In this document: positions 55,945 through 64,000 of the stretch, one piece after another | How the letters are laid out: the number at the start of each line of letters is the position of its first letter | How positions within the stretch are numbered: the first letter of the stretch is position 1 | DNA from: Zoogloea sp. | GTDB taxonomy: Bacteria > Pseudomonadota > Gammaproteobacteria > Burkholderiales > Rhodocyclaceae | Reading direction: 5' to 3' | DNA: 64,000 nucleotides | Assembly (NCBI GenBank): GCA_016703645.1 | Contig: JADJBR010000010.1 | Location: forward strand, 496,001-560,000 | Made by a program: the position numbers and the translations under genes | Notes under the pieces: model-generated | What the model was told of the DNA's origin: nothing | The model's database searches: none | Seen by the model: only the letters and a program-made list of their open reading frames with translations

Positions 55945-56003
55945 ATGGGCACACGCATGCAAGGCCGCACGGATAGAGGCAGAATGGGCATGAAGGAGAC
56001 CCG

Positions 56004-56753
56004 ATGAGCACCCTGCGCATCTGTACCTACAACATCCACAAGGGTTTTTCCCAGTTCAACCGGCGTCTGGCGATCCATGACCTGCGCGACCGTCTGCGCC
56101 TGCTGGGGGCCGACGTGGTCTTTCTGCAGGAAGTCCAGGGCCTGCACCTGCACCACGCCCGCCGCCATGTGGACTGGCCGGCGCAGCCCCAGCACGAGTT
56201 CCTGGCCCGGGATGTATGGCAGGCGACGGCCTACGGCGGCAACGCCATCTATGACCATGGCCATCACGGCAACGCCATCCTGAGCCGCCATCCGATCCTG
56301 ACCCAGGCCAACGAGGATGTCTCCGACCACCGCTTCGAGAGCCGCGGCCTGCTTCACTGCGAGATCCATGTGGAGGGCGTGCTCCAGCCGGTGCATTGCG
56401 TCTGCGTCCACCTGGGTCTGACCGCGGGTAGCCGGCGCCGCCAGATGGCGTCCCTGGTCCGGCGCCTGGACGCCCTGGCCCCCGATGGTGCGCCCCTCAT
56501 CATCGCCGGCGACTTCAACGATTGGCGCAACCACGCCGACGACTGCCTGACCGAGCAACTTGGCGTGACCGAGGCCTTCGTGTCGGTCCGCGGCCGGCCG
56601 GCGCGCAGTTTTCCCAGCACCCTGCCGGTTCTGCGCCTCGACCGGATCTACGTGCGCGGCTTCTCCGTGGACAAGGCCGAAGTACACTACGGCCAGCCCT
56701 GGAGCCGGATCTCCGACCACGCCGCCCTCACGGCCCAGTTGCGCCCCCGCTGA
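56004..56753 (+). CDS. Endonuclease/exonuclease/phosphatase (EEP) family protein
   Basis: A 249-residue metal-dependent hydrolase of the EEP superfamily. Visible: LRICTYNIHKGFS, VVFLQEVQGL (metal Glu), NAILSRHPIL, ESRGLLHCEI, CVCVHLGLTAGSRRRQM, LIIAGDFNDWRNHAD (catalytic Asp/Asn) and the final SDHAALTAQL (catalytic His). Such genes regularly precede a clsB-like phospholipase D gene, as here (4 nt apart). Substrate unknown; a membrane phospholipid-related role is likely. Confidence 0.88.
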   Translation: MSTLRICTYNIHKGFSQFNRRLAIHDLRDRLRLLGADVVFLQEVQGLHLHHARRHVDWPAQPQHEFLARDVWQATAYGGNAIYDHGHHGNAILSRHPILTQANEDVSDHRFESRGLLHCEIHVEGVLQPVHCVCVHLGLTAGSRRRQMASLVRRLDALAPDGAPLIIAGDFNDWRNHADDCLTEQLGVTEAFVSVRGRPARSFPSTLPVLRLDRIYVRGFSVDKAEVHYGQPWSRISDHAALTAQLRPR

Positions 56754-56757
56754 GCTG

Positions 56758-57918
56758 ATGAGTATCGTCTGGTATCCCGCCAACGCCCTGACCCTGCTGG
56801 AGAATGGCGCCGAGTTCTTTCCGGCCCTGACCGCAGCCATCGACCTTGCCCGAGCAGAGATCTTTCTCGAGACCTACATCTTCGCCAGCGATGAAACCGG
56901 CCAGGAGATCGCCGACGCCCTGCGGCGAGCCGCCCAGCGGGGGGTCACGGTGCGCGTGCTGGTGGACGGCTTCGGCGGCCGCGAGTTTGTCGCCGAGATG
57001 ATGCAAGGGCTGGTGGATGCCGGCGTGAACGTGCTCATCTACCGCCGGGAAGTCAGCACCCTGTCCCTGCGTCGACGACGCCTGCGCCGACTGCATCGCA
57101 AGCTTGCCGTCATCGATGGACGGATCGCTTTTGTCGGTGGCATCAACATTGTCAGCGACTTCGAGGATCCAAGGGTGCCCGCCCCGCGCCAGGACTATGC
57201 AGTGCGCATCGAAGGACCCCTTCTCGCCCCCATCCACGGCAGTGTCCGGCGCGTGTGGGAGCTGGTGGCCTGGGCCTCCTTCCGGCGCCGCCTGCGCCTG
57301 CTCGGCACGTCGCAGGCCTTTCCACAGCCCTGTGGTGACGTGGAAGCGGCGCTGGTGATCCGCGACAACATCCGTCATCGCCACGACATCGAGAACGCCT
57401 ACCTGCTCGGCATTGCTTCCGCACGCCGGGACATCCTGCTGGCCAACGCCTACTTCCTGCCCGGCCGGCGCTTCCGCCAGACCCTGCTCGATGCGGCCCG
57501 GCGTGGCGTGCGTATCACCCTTCTCATCCAGGGTATCGCCGATCACCCGCTGCAGCAGCGCGCGACCCGCGCCCTTTACGGACAGCTGCTCGACGCCGGC
57601 ATCCGCATCGTCGAATATCACCGCAGCTACCTGCATGCCAAGGTCGCGGTGATCGACGACCACTGGGCCACCGTCGGCTCCAGCAACATCGACCCCTTCA
57701 GCCTGCTGCTGGCCCGCGAGGCCAACGTGGTGGTACGCAATGCCACTTTCGCCAGCGGGCTTCGCACCCGGCTGCAGCAGGCCATCGACATCGGCGGCCA
57801 CGAAATCCACGCCAACGACTGGCAGCGGGGTTCCCGCCTGCAGCGCCTGATCAACTGGGCGGCCTACGGCCTCGTCCGGCTGATGATCGGCATTGCCGGC
57901 TACGGGAACCGGCACTGA
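56758..57918 (+). CDS. clsB: Cardiolipin synthase B-like phospholipase D protein
   Basis: A 386-residue protein with two HKD (phospholipase D) motifs: LHRKLAVIDGRIAFVGGINI at about residue 113 and LHAKVAVIDDHWATVGSSNI at about 295. No membrane helix at the N-terminus, so ClsB/YbhO type rather than ClsA. Makes cardiolipin by phosphatidyl transfer. Translationally close to the EEP gene upstream. Confidence 0.9.
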   Translation: MSIVWYPANALTLLENGAEFFPALTAAIDLARAEIFLETYIFASDETGQEIADALRRAAQRGVTVRVLVDGFGGREFVAEMMQGLVDAGVNVLIYRREVSTLSLRRRRLRRLHRKLAVIDGRIAFVGGINIVSDFEDPRVPAPRQDYAVRIEGPLLAPIHGSVRRVWELVAWASFRRRLRLLGTSQAFPQPCGDVEAALVIRDNIRHRHDIENAYLLGIASARRDILLANAYFLPGRRFRQTLLDAARRGVRITLLIQGIADHPLQQRATRALYGQLLDAGIRIVEYHRSYLHAKVAVIDDHWATVGSSNIDPFSLLLAREANVVVRNATFASGLRTRLQQAIDIGGHEIHANDWQRGSRLQRLINWAAYGLVRLMIGIAGYGNRH

Positions 57919-57965
57919 GCGCGACAGCCCATAATCCAGCCCTTCACACCCAGACGCCTCCACCC

Positions 57966-58451
57966 ATGTACCCCACCCCCAGCTTCGAAGCCCGCATCTG
58001 CCCGCCCGAACAACTCCGGGAACGCATTACCACCCTGCCCCGCCCCCTGGTGTTCACCAACGGCTGCTTCGACATCCTGCATCGCGGCCACGTCACCTAC
58101 CTGGCCCAGGCCCGCGCCCTCGGTGCCGCCATGGTCGTCGCCCTCAACAGCGACGACTCGGTGCGCCGTCAGGGCAAGGGCGACGACCGCCCCATCAACA
58201 CCCTGCAGGATCGCCTCGCCGTCATGGCCTCCCTGGGCTGCGTTGACCTGGTCACCTGGTTCGACGAGGACACCCCCATCGCCCGCATCCTCGAATGCCA
58301 GCCCGACGTACTGGTCAAGGGTGGCGACTGGGCGCCGGATCGCATCGTCGGTGCCACGGAAACCCTGGCCCGGGGCGGCAGCGTCCATTCCATCCCCTTC
58401 GAACACCAGCGCTCCACCACGGCCCTGCTGGAGAAGATCCGCCGGCTCTGA
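57966..58451 (+). CDS. rfaE2: D-glycero-beta-D-manno-heptose 1-phosphate adenylyltransferase
   Basis: A 161-residue nucleotidyltransferase, one half of the bifunctional HldE of E. coli, for ADP-heptose in the LPS core. The cytidylyltransferase-like signature FTNGCFDILHRGHVTYLAQA (with HxGH) is clear, followed by NSDDSVRRQGKGDDRPINT and VKGGDWAPDRIVG. The kinase half (rfaE1) must be elsewhere. The start is preceded by a clean 47-nt gap. Confidence 0.93.
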   Translation: MYPTPSFEARICPPEQLRERITTLPRPLVFTNGCFDILHRGHVTYLAQARALGAAMVVALNSDDSVRRQGKGDDRPINTLQDRLAVMASLGCVDLVTWFDEDTPIARILECQPDVLVKGGDWAPDRIVGATETLARGGSVHSIPFEHQRSTTALLEKIRRL

Positions 58452-58460
58452 CCCCATCCT

Positions 58461-58498
58461 TTCTGCAGAACGAGATTTGCTCTATAATTTCTGTAGAA
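58461..58498 (+). promoter_or_regulatory. Promoter with paired operators for the Xre-RES module
   Basis: Two near-identical 10-bp palindromes, TTCTGCAGAA (58461-58470) and TTCTGTAGAA (58489-58498), flank a perfect -10 box TATAAT (58483-58488). Their centres are 28 bp apart. The start codon follows at 58510. This is a typical autoregulated toxin-antitoxin promoter, where the Xre antitoxin would occlude the -10. Confidence 0.75.
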
Positions 58499-58509
58499 AG
58501 GTAGACGCC

Positions 58510-58890
58510 ATGACAGCTCTTGCCCGCCCCGTCGCACCCCAGCCAGACGCCGCCGCCGTTCTCGGCAAGGCCGTGGCCCGCGCCGCCGAACGCCTGGGCC
58601 TTTCCCGCGCCCTGCTGGCCCAGGTTCTCGGCCTCAGCCCGGCCAGCGTCAGCCGCCTGTGCGCCGGCACCTATCACCTTGACCCGAAACGCAAGGAATG
58701 GGATTTCGCCCTGCTCCTGGTGCGCCTCTTCCGGGCCCTCGACTCCATCGTCGGGGACGAAGGCAGCGCCCGCAGATGGCTGGCCAGCGACAATCTGGCC
58801 CTCAACGGCCGCCCCGTCGATCTGATCCGCAATACCGAAGGCCTGGTCCGTGTCGTTCATTACCTGGACGCCTCCCGCGCTGTCGTCTGA
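58510..58890 (+). CDS. Xre/MbcA/ParS-family antitoxin of a RES toxin
   Basis: A 126-residue antitoxin. An N-terminal Xre helix-turn-helix (LGLSRALLAQVLGLSPASVS, then RLCAGTYHLD, about 30-65) is followed by a toxin-binding DUF2384-like domain (FALLLVRLFRALDSIVGDEG, then ARRWLASDNLALNGRPVDLI). The latter motif is diagnostic of RES-associated antitoxins. The ATG at 58510 immediately follows the operator. Overlaps the toxin start by 41 nt, in another frame. Confidence 0.9.
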   Translation: MTALARPVAPQPDAAAVLGKAVARAAERLGLSRALLAQVLGLSPASVSRLCAGTYHLDPKRKEWDFALLLVRLFRALDSIVGDEGSARRWLASDNLALNGRPVDLIRNTEGLVRVVHYLDASRAVV

Positions 58891-59575
58891 GGCCCGCCCG
58901 TGGCAGGCCTCCGTCTGGCGCATGGTCGAAGCCCAGCACATCGCCGCGACGATGAAGCTGGTGGACAGCCCCGCCGAGCAGGATCTCCTTGAATCCCTGC
59001 TCGAAGGCAGCAAGCCCCCCAGCCCGGGCAGCACCGCCGCCCTCGACTACCTGCTCGCCGCCCCCTTCCGCTACACCCCATTGCGGGGCGGCTCGCGCTT
59101 CCGGAGTGCCACCGACCCGGGCGTGTTCTACGGTGCAGACACCGCCCTCACCGCCTGCGCCGAGCTCGGCTACTGGCGCTGGCGCTTCCTGCAGGACGCC
59201 CCGGCCCTCGAGTACCTTGAGCCCGTCGCCCATACCGCCTTCCGTACGCGCATCGCCACCACCGCCATTGACCTGCGCCAGCCCCCCCTGGCCAAGGATG
59301 CGGCGGCCTGGACCCACCCCACCGACTACACCGCCACCCAGGCCCTCGCCCGCCAGGCCCGCGAGGCTGCCATTGGTGCCATCGTGTACGCCTCCGTGCG
59401 CTCGCCCTCTGCGGCGTGGTGCGCGGCCGTACTGACACCCTCCGCCTTTGCCCGGAACGCCCCCGACCAGCCCACCCAGACCTGGTGGCTGGCCATCAGG
59501 GGAGACGAAATCCACTGGCGGCGGGACAAGGATTCCGTGGTTTTCCATGGGGCGGACTGGCGGCACATCCCGTGA
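58850..59575 (+). CDS. RES-domain toxin
   Basis: A 241-residue RES protein; characterised members degrade NAD+ . Motifs in order: SVWRMVEAQHIAATMKLVD, PFRYTPLRGGSRFRSATDPG, FYGADTALTACAELGYWR, and near the end AIGAIVYASVRSPSAAW. The Arg, Glu and Ser of the name are visible. The start overlaps the antitoxin; a GTG or ATG slightly further in cannot be excluded. Another NAD-targeting protein candidate beside the TIR effector of the DGR operon. Confidence 0.88.
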   Translation: MSFITWTPPALSSEARPWQASVWRMVEAQHIAATMKLVDSPAEQDLLESLLEGSKPPSPGSTAALDYLLAAPFRYTPLRGGSRFRSATDPGVFYGADTALTACAELGYWRWRFLQDAPALEYLEPVAHTAFRTRIATTAIDLRQPPLAKDAAAWTHPTDYTATQALARQAREAAIGAIVYASVRSPSAAWCAAVLTPSAFARNAPDQPTQTWWLAIRGDEIHWRRDKDSVVFHGADWRHIP

Positions 59576-59684
59576 AGGCCCGCCGGCCGATTATTTGAAT
59601 ATTCCGTTTTCGTCTAAAAAATGGCCTGGGTAAGCACTAGAATCAATTAGAGGACCAATAACCACTTTACCGACATGGAGATTC

Positions 59685-60620
59685 ATGATGCGCATTGCCA
59701 ATAACGTCGCAGAGCTGATCGGCAACACCCCCCTGGTCAAACTCAACCGCCTGGCCCCGGCCAATGGCGCTACCGTGGCTCTCAAGCTGGAGTTCTTCAA
59801 CCCGGCCCACAGCGTCAAGGACCGCATCGCCGCCGCCATGCTCGACGCCGCCGAGGCCGCCGGCAAGATCGGCCCCGACACCGTCATCCTCGAGCCCACC
59901 TCCGGCAACACCGGCATCGGCCTGGCCATGGTGTGCGCCGCCCGCGGCTACAAGTGCGCCTTCGTGATGCCCGAAACCATGAGCCGCGAGCGCAAGCTGC
60001 TCCTCAAGGCCTACGGGGCCAACCTGATCCTCACCCCCGGCCCCGAAGGCATGCCCGGCGCCGTGAAGAAGGCCGAGGAGCTGGCCGCCGCCGACCCGCG
60101 CTACTTCATCCCCCAGCAGTTCGAGAACCCCGCCAACCCGGCCATCCACCGCAAGACCACGGCCGAGGAGATCTGGGCCGACACCGACGGCCAGGTGGAC
60201 ATCTTCGTCTCCGGCGTGGGCACCGGCGGCACCGTCACCGGCGTGGGCGAAGTGCTCAAGGAACGCAAGCCCGGAGTGAAGGTGGTGGCCGTGGAGCCCG
60301 CCGCCAGCCCCATCCTCTCCGGCGGCCAGCGTGGCCCCCACCCCATCCAGGGCATCGGCGCGGGCTTCGTGCCGGGCATCCTCAACACCCAGGTCTACGA
60401 CGAGGTCGTGCAGGTACCCAACGATGCGGCCCTCGACACCGCCCGCCGCCTGGCCACCGAGGAAGGCCTGCTGGTGGGCATCTCCTCCGGCGCCGCCGTG
60501 TGGGCCGCCCTGCAGGTGGCCGAACGCCCCGAGAACGCCGGCAAGCTGGTGGTGGTGATCATCCCGTCCTTCGGCGAGCGCTACCTGTCCACCGTGCTCT
60601 TCCAGCACCTGGAAGTCTGA
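59685..60620 (+). CDS. cysK: Cysteine synthase A (O-acetylserine sulfhydrylase)
   Basis: A 311-residue PLP enzyme making L-cysteine from O-acetylserine and sulfide. Motifs: [14 protein letters not shown], the PLP lysine in [19 protein letters not shown], the substrate loop [19 protein letters not shown], the phosphate-binding [15 protein letters not shown], and [20 protein letters not shown] precedes ATGATG. Followed after 7 nt by a C-S lyase gene, giving a cysteine-metabolism pair. Confidence 0.95.
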   Translation: MMRIANNVAELIGNTPLVKLNRLAPANGATVALKLEFFNPAHSVKDRIAAAMLDAAEAAGKIGPDTVILEPTSGNTGIGLAMVCAARGYKCAFVMPETMSRERKLLLKAYGANLILTPGPEGMPGAVKKAEELAAADPRYFIPQQFENPANPAIHRKTTAEEIWADTDGQVDIFVSGVGTGGTVTGVGEVLKERKPGVKVVAVEPAASPILSGGQRGPHPIQGIGAGFVPGILNTQVYDEVVQVPNDAALDTARRLATEEGLLVGISSGAAVWAALQVAERPENAGKLVVVIIPSFGERYLSTVLFQHLEV

Positions 60621-60627
60621 CATCCTG

Positions 60628-61779
60628 ATGCCCTTCGACTTCAGCACCGCGCCGGATCGCACCGGCTCCGACAGCATCAAGTGGCGCCGCTACGCCGGCC
60701 GTGACGTGATCCCCATGTGGGTGGCCGACATGGACTTTTCCGCGCCCCCGGCGGTGCTGGACGCCCTCCATGCACGCATCGACCATGGCGTTTTCGGCTA
60801 CGCCGACCCCTGGCCCTCGGTGCTCGAGGCGGTGGTCGAAGGCATCGCCCGGGACCACGCCTGGCGCATCCAGCCCGAGTGGCTGGTGTGGCTGCCGGGG
60901 GTGGTTACCGGCTTCAACGTGGCAGTGCGGGCCGTCGGCCAGCCCGGTGACGGGGTGTTCACCGCCACCCCCGTGTACCCGCCCTTCCTGCACGCCCCGG
61001 CCAACTTCGAGCAGCGACTGGTCACCACACCCCTGGTGAACAGCGGCCAGCGCTGGGAGTGGAACTGGCCCGCCACCGAAGCCGCCGTGGCCGACGGGGT
61101 GCGCCTGTTCATGCTGTGCAACCCCCACAACCCGGTGGGCCGCGTCTTCGACCGGGACGAGCTGGGCCGCATCGCCGCCCTGGCGGAGCGCCACGATCTG
61201 GTGATCTGCTCCGACGAGATCCACTGCGGGCTGGTGCTCGACCCGGCCACACCGCACATCCCCATCGCCGCCCTGGACGAGCAGGTCGCCCGCCGCAGCA
61301 TCACCCTGATGGCCCCGTCCAAGACCTGGAACATCCCGGCGTTGTACTGCGCCTTTGCCATCATCCCCGACCCCACCCTGCGCGCCCGCTACAAGCGCGC
61401 CATGGCCGGCATCGTGCCCCACGTGAATGTGCTGGGCCTCACCGCCACCGAAGTCGCCTACCGGGACTGCGGCCCCTGGCGCGAGGCCCTCATCGCCACC
61501 CTGCGCAGCAACGCAGCCCGGGTCGTCGAGGCCATCAACGCCCTGCCCGGCCTGTCCACCACGCCGGTGGAGGCCACCTACCTGGCCTGGATAGACTGCC
61601 GCGACTGGCTGGCCGCCAAGGGCATCGACAACGCCGCCCGGCACTTCGAACAGGCCGGTGTAGGCCTCTCCGACGGCAAGGACTTCGGCCTGCCGGGCTT
61701 CGTGCGCCTCAACTTCGGCTGCCCGGCAGCCCGCCTCGAAGAAGGCCTGGCCCGCATCCGCCGGGCGGTCACGGGCTGA
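60628..61779 (+). CDS. patB: PatB/MalY-type pyridoxal phosphate C-S lyase
   Basis: A 383-residue class I/II aminotransferase-fold protein of the MalY/PatB cystathionine beta-lyase family. It shows IPMWVADMDFSAPPAVLDAL at the N-terminus, FMLCNPHNPVGRVFDRDELG, VICSDEIHCGLVL, and the PLP lysine in ITLMAPSKTWNIPALYCAFA. Cleaves cystathionine or other cysteine S-conjugates. Directly follows cysK. The symbol is by family resemblance. Confidence 0.9.
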   Translation: MPFDFSTAPDRTGSDSIKWRRYAGRDVIPMWVADMDFSAPPAVLDALHARIDHGVFGYADPWPSVLEAVVEGIARDHAWRIQPEWLVWLPGVVTGFNVAVRAVGQPGDGVFTATPVYPPFLHAPANFEQRLVTTPLVNSGQRWEWNWPATEAAVADGVRLFMLCNPHNPVGRVFDRDELGRIAALAERHDLVICSDEIHCGLVLDPATPHIPIAALDEQVARRSITLMAPSKTWNIPALYCAFAIIPDPTLRARYKRAMAGIVPHVNVLGLTATEVAYRDCGPWREALIATLRSNAARVVEAINALPGLSTTPVEATYLAWIDCRDWLAAKGIDNAARHFEQAGVGLSDGKDFGLPGFVRLNFGCPAARLEEGLARIRRAVTG

Positions 61780-61787
61780 CCCACCGG

Positions 61788-62999
61788 GTGAAGGCCGCAC
61801 TGCCCCGGGACTTCCGGCTCTACCTGCTGATCAGCGTCATGGGCGCCCTGGTCCACTTCGGCCAGGGCGTGGCCGTGGGGTGGTCGGTGTACGAGCAGAC
61901 CGGTTCCTCCCTGGCCCTGGGCCTGGTGGGGCTGGCCCAGTTCCTGCCCATCCTGCTGTTCTTCCTGCCCGCCGGCCAAGTTGCAGACCGCTTCGAGCGG
62001 CGCAGCGTGATCGTCACCAGCCTGGCGCTCAGCGCCTCGGCCGCCCTGCTGCTGGGCGCCGCCGCCTGGCTGAACCTGGACGTGGCCTGGACCTACGGCG
62101 CGCTGCTGCTCTCGGGCTGCGCCCAGATTCTCAACCGGCCCGCCCGGGACGCCCTGATGCCCACCCTGGTCCCGCCGGCACAGCTGGCCCGGGCCATTGC
62201 CCTGGCCAGCTCGCTGCATCAGGTCGCCTCGATGGCTGCGCCTGCGCTGGCCGGCCTGGGGCTGGCCCTGTTCCACTCGGCCCTGTCTATCCACGCGGCC
62301 AACACGGTGTTCATCCTCGTCGCCCTGGTGGCGACCCTGGCCATCCGCCAGCGCTCCCGCGGCCACGCGCCGGCGCCCGGTGGCCGCGGCCGCCTGCGCG
62401 AGATGCTGGCCGGCTTCACCCACATCCGCAGCACCCGGCTGCTCCTCGCGGTGATGTCCATCGACCTGCTGGCGGTGCTCTTTGGCGGCGCAGTGGCACT
62501 GCTGCCGGTTTACGCCAAGGACATCCTGCAGGTCGGGCCGGCCGGGCTGGGCATGCTCAGCACCGCCCCGGCCGTGGGGGCCGCCGTGGCCGGGCTGGCC
62601 ATGGCCCGCTTCGGCGTGGCCCTGGACGGGCGGCTGTTCCTGGGGGCAGTGGGGGGCTTCGGTCTGATGACCCTTGTCTTCGGCGCCTCCACCCACTTTC
62701 CGCTGTCCCTCATCGCCCTGGCCCTGCTGGGCGGGCTGGACAGCATCAGCGTGGTGATCCGCCAGACGGTCATCCAGCAGGCCACCCCCGATGCCCTGCG
62801 GGGGCGCGTGGCCGCGGTGAACCGGGTCTTCATCAGCTCATCGAATGAACTCGGCGCCCTCGAATCCGGCCTCCTCGCCGCACTCATCGGACCCGTACCG
62901 GCCGTTGTGGGCGGCGGCCTCATCACCCTCCTGGTGGTGGCCGCGAGCCCCCGCCTGTTTCCGGAACTGGGCCGCTGGCGCCGCTCCGCGCCCCCGTGA
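61788..62999 (+). CDS. MFS transporter (EntS-like, MFS_3 family)
   Basis: A 403-residue, probably 12-helix, exporter. The first helix (FRLYLLISVMGALVHFGQGV) begins at once; loop 2-3 has AGQVADRFERRSVIVTSLAL, and the central motif is QILNRPARDALMPTLVPPAQ. The late conserved block reads AVNRVFISSSNELGALESGL. GTG start at 61788, 8 nt after the upstream stop; there is no better start. Substrate unknown; a cysteine or thiol product is possible from context (inference). Confidence 0.85.
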   Translation: MKAALPRDFRLYLLISVMGALVHFGQGVAVGWSVYEQTGSSLALGLVGLAQFLPILLFFLPAGQVADRFERRSVIVTSLALSASAALLLGAAAWLNLDVAWTYGALLLSGCAQILNRPARDALMPTLVPPAQLARAIALASSLHQVASMAAPALAGLGLALFHSALSIHAANTVFILVALVATLAIRQRSRGHAPAPGGRGRLREMLAGFTHIRSTRLLLAVMSIDLLAVLFGGAVALLPVYAKDILQVGPAGLGMLSTAPAVGAAVAGLAMARFGVALDGRLFLGAVGGFGLMTLVFGASTHFPLSLIALALLGGLDSISVVIRQTVIQQATPDALRGRVAAVNRVFISSSNELGALESGLLAALIGPVPAVVGGGLITLLVVAASPRLFPELGRWRRSAPP

Positions 63000-63085
63000 G
63001 CCACCGCGCACCTCTTCTGATCTAGCGCAAGTACCCAACGCCGGCCCGGCGCATACTCGCGACGTCGTCCCTGCTGGAGAAGTCC

Positions 63086-64000
63086 GTGCACACGCAGCCG
63101 CCCACCCCCTGTTCAGCCCTCGATGGCATCCTGCAGCACCACGGCCATCGCCCGACCGAGTTGCTGCAGATCCTCATCAATGCCCAGCAACTCGAGGGCT
63201 GGCTCCCCGCCCCAACGCTCACTTACCTTGCCCAGGCACTCCGCCTGCCCCGCGCGCGGGTCGAGGGCGTGGCAGGGTTCTACAGCTTCCTGTACACCCG
63301 CCCCGCCGGACGCTTTCGGGTTCTGTTCTCCGACAACATTACCGACCGCATGCTCGGCAACGCCGAGCTGATGGATGCCCTGTGTCGCAAGCTGTGGATC
63401 GAACCCGGCAAGCTTTCCGAAGACGGCCTGGTCAGCATCGACGCCACCTCCTGCACCGGACTGTGCGACCAAGGGCCCGCGATGCTGGTCAATGGTCGCG
63501 CCATCGGTCAGCTAAACCATCGGCGCATCAACGAGATCGCCGAACTGATCCGTCAGCAACGCCCCCTGGCGCAGTGGCCGTCGGAGTATTTCCATATCGA
63601 CGACAACATCCGGCGTCGGGACGCGCTCCTCAACCTGGACATGAAGCCCGGAGCGGCCCTTGCCAGTGCCATCGCCCGTGGCCGGGCCGGCTGGCTGGCC
63701 GAGATGCAGGCGTCCAACCTGCGCGGTCGTGGCGGTGCCGGTTTCGCCACCGCCGTAAAGTGGTCCAGTGCCCGCAACGCCCCCGGCGAGCCCAAGGTGA
63801 TCGTCTGCAACGCCGACGAAGGCGAACCCGGCACCTTCAAGGACCGTGTCCTTCTCAATACCTACGCCGATCTGGTTTTCGAGGGCATGACCCTCGCCGC
63901 CTGGGCAGTGGGTGCCTCAGAAGGCTTTCTCTACCTGCGTGGAGAATACAGCCACCTGCTGCCGCAACTGGAAGCCGTGCTCGCCCGACGCCGGGCCGAG
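63086..64000 (+). CDS. hoxF: NAD-reducing hydrogenase diaphorase subunit HoxF (5' part)
   Basis: The first 305 residues of a NuoE-NuoF fusion, open to the window end. NuoE-like part (1-135): LLQILINAQQLEGWLPAPTL, VEGVAGFYSFLYTRPAG and SCTGLCDQGPAMLVNGRAIG. The first [2Fe-2S] Cys pair expected of NuoE is absent (RVLFSDNITDRM), as in HoxF of soluble hydrogenases. NuoF-like part from about 190: the FMN loop SNLRGRGGAGFATAVKWSSA, the NADH motif VIVCNADEGEPGTFKDRVLL, and LYLRGEYSHLLPQLEAVL. GTG start with GGAGA 5 nt upstream. Hydrogenase genes (hoxU, Y, H) would be expected beyond the edge; a formate dehydrogenase-associated diaphorase is the alternative. Confidence 0.85.
   Translation, partial: MHTQPPTPCSALDGILQHHGHRPTELLQILINAQQLEGWLPAPTLTYLAQALRLPRARVEGVAGFYSFLYTRPAGRFRVLFSDNITDRMLGNAELMDALCRKLWIEPGKLSEDGLVSIDATSCTGLCDQGPAMLVNGRAIGQLNHRRINEIAELIRQQRPLAQWPSEYFHIDDNIRRRDALLNLDMKPGAALASAIARGRAGWLAEMQASNLRGRGGAGFATAVKWSSARNAPGEPKVIVCNADEGEPGTFKDRVLLNTYADLVFEGMTLAAWAVGASEGFLYLRGEYSHLLPQLEAVLARRRAE

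Overview
The window looks like chromosome of a GC-rich betaproteobacterium, most likely of the Rhodocyclales/Zoogloea-Azospira type. The evidence is a complete beta-type division and cell wall (dcw) cluster next to lpxC and secA, a PEP-CTERM protein behind a sigma-54 promoter, a Nudix-ThiE fusion next to a DUF815 ATPase, glnA-ntrBC, and the start of a HoxF-type NAD-reducing hydrogenase. The placement is inferred from gene content only; no rRNA or tRNA gene was recognised.

Layout. 1-5.4 kb is an accessory edge: IS66-like and IS701-like transposase remnants, a PEP-CTERM protein with a textbook -24/-12 promoter and a strong terminator, and two FtsX-type ABC permeases without their ATPase. 5.4-27 kb is secA, dciA (opposite strand), lpxC, and then the dcw cluster on the minus strand (read from high to low coordinates: mraZ, rsmH, ftsL, ftsI, murE, murF, mraY, murD, ftsW, murG, murC, ddl, ftsQ, ftsA, ftsZ). 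It is driven from a promoter with four 10-bp MraZ boxes. Both ftsZ and murF carry an apparent one-base deletion in a G run, which suggests indel errors in the assembly. 27.3-34.9 kb holds rnpB, a ubiquinone-type hydroxylase, a DsbC-like protein, a degenerate EAL protein, mltA, a DUF815 ATPase, a Nudix-ThiE fusion and yacG.

35.0-44.2 kb is the most exciting part: a diversity-generating retroelement (DGR) built into a probable conflict/defence operon. Five overlapping or nearly abutting minus-strand genes encode a TIR-domain effector, a MoxR-type AAA+ ATPase, a 1629-residue membrane protein (VWA-like region, beta-propeller, C-terminal FGE-sulfatase/C-type-lectin fold), an Avd-like helical protein and a DGR reverse transcriptase. 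A 121-nt template repeat (TR) lies 4 nt past the RT stop and aligns without gaps to the variable repeat (VR) at the 3' end of the giant gene. Of 17 mismatches, 14 fall on TR adenines, the signature of adenine-directed mutagenic retrohoming. A terminator closes the unit.

44.5-45.3 kb is a Phd/YefM-RelE/ParE toxin-antitoxin pair with a GTACA/TGTAC operator. 45.4-54 kb returns to core genes (zapD, coaE, a SPOR protein, coaX, birA, ntrC, ntrB, a DUF4124 protein, glnA), with NtrC sites and a sigma-54 promoter in front of glnA and a further NtrC site between ntrB and ntrC. 54.3-64 kb, on the plus strand, holds a rhodanese, nadA, an EEP-family hydrolase, a ClsB-like cardiolipin synthase, rfaE2, a Xre-RES toxin-antitoxin pair with paired operators, cysK, a PatB-like C-S lyase, an MFS exporter and the 5' part of hoxF, which runs off the window.
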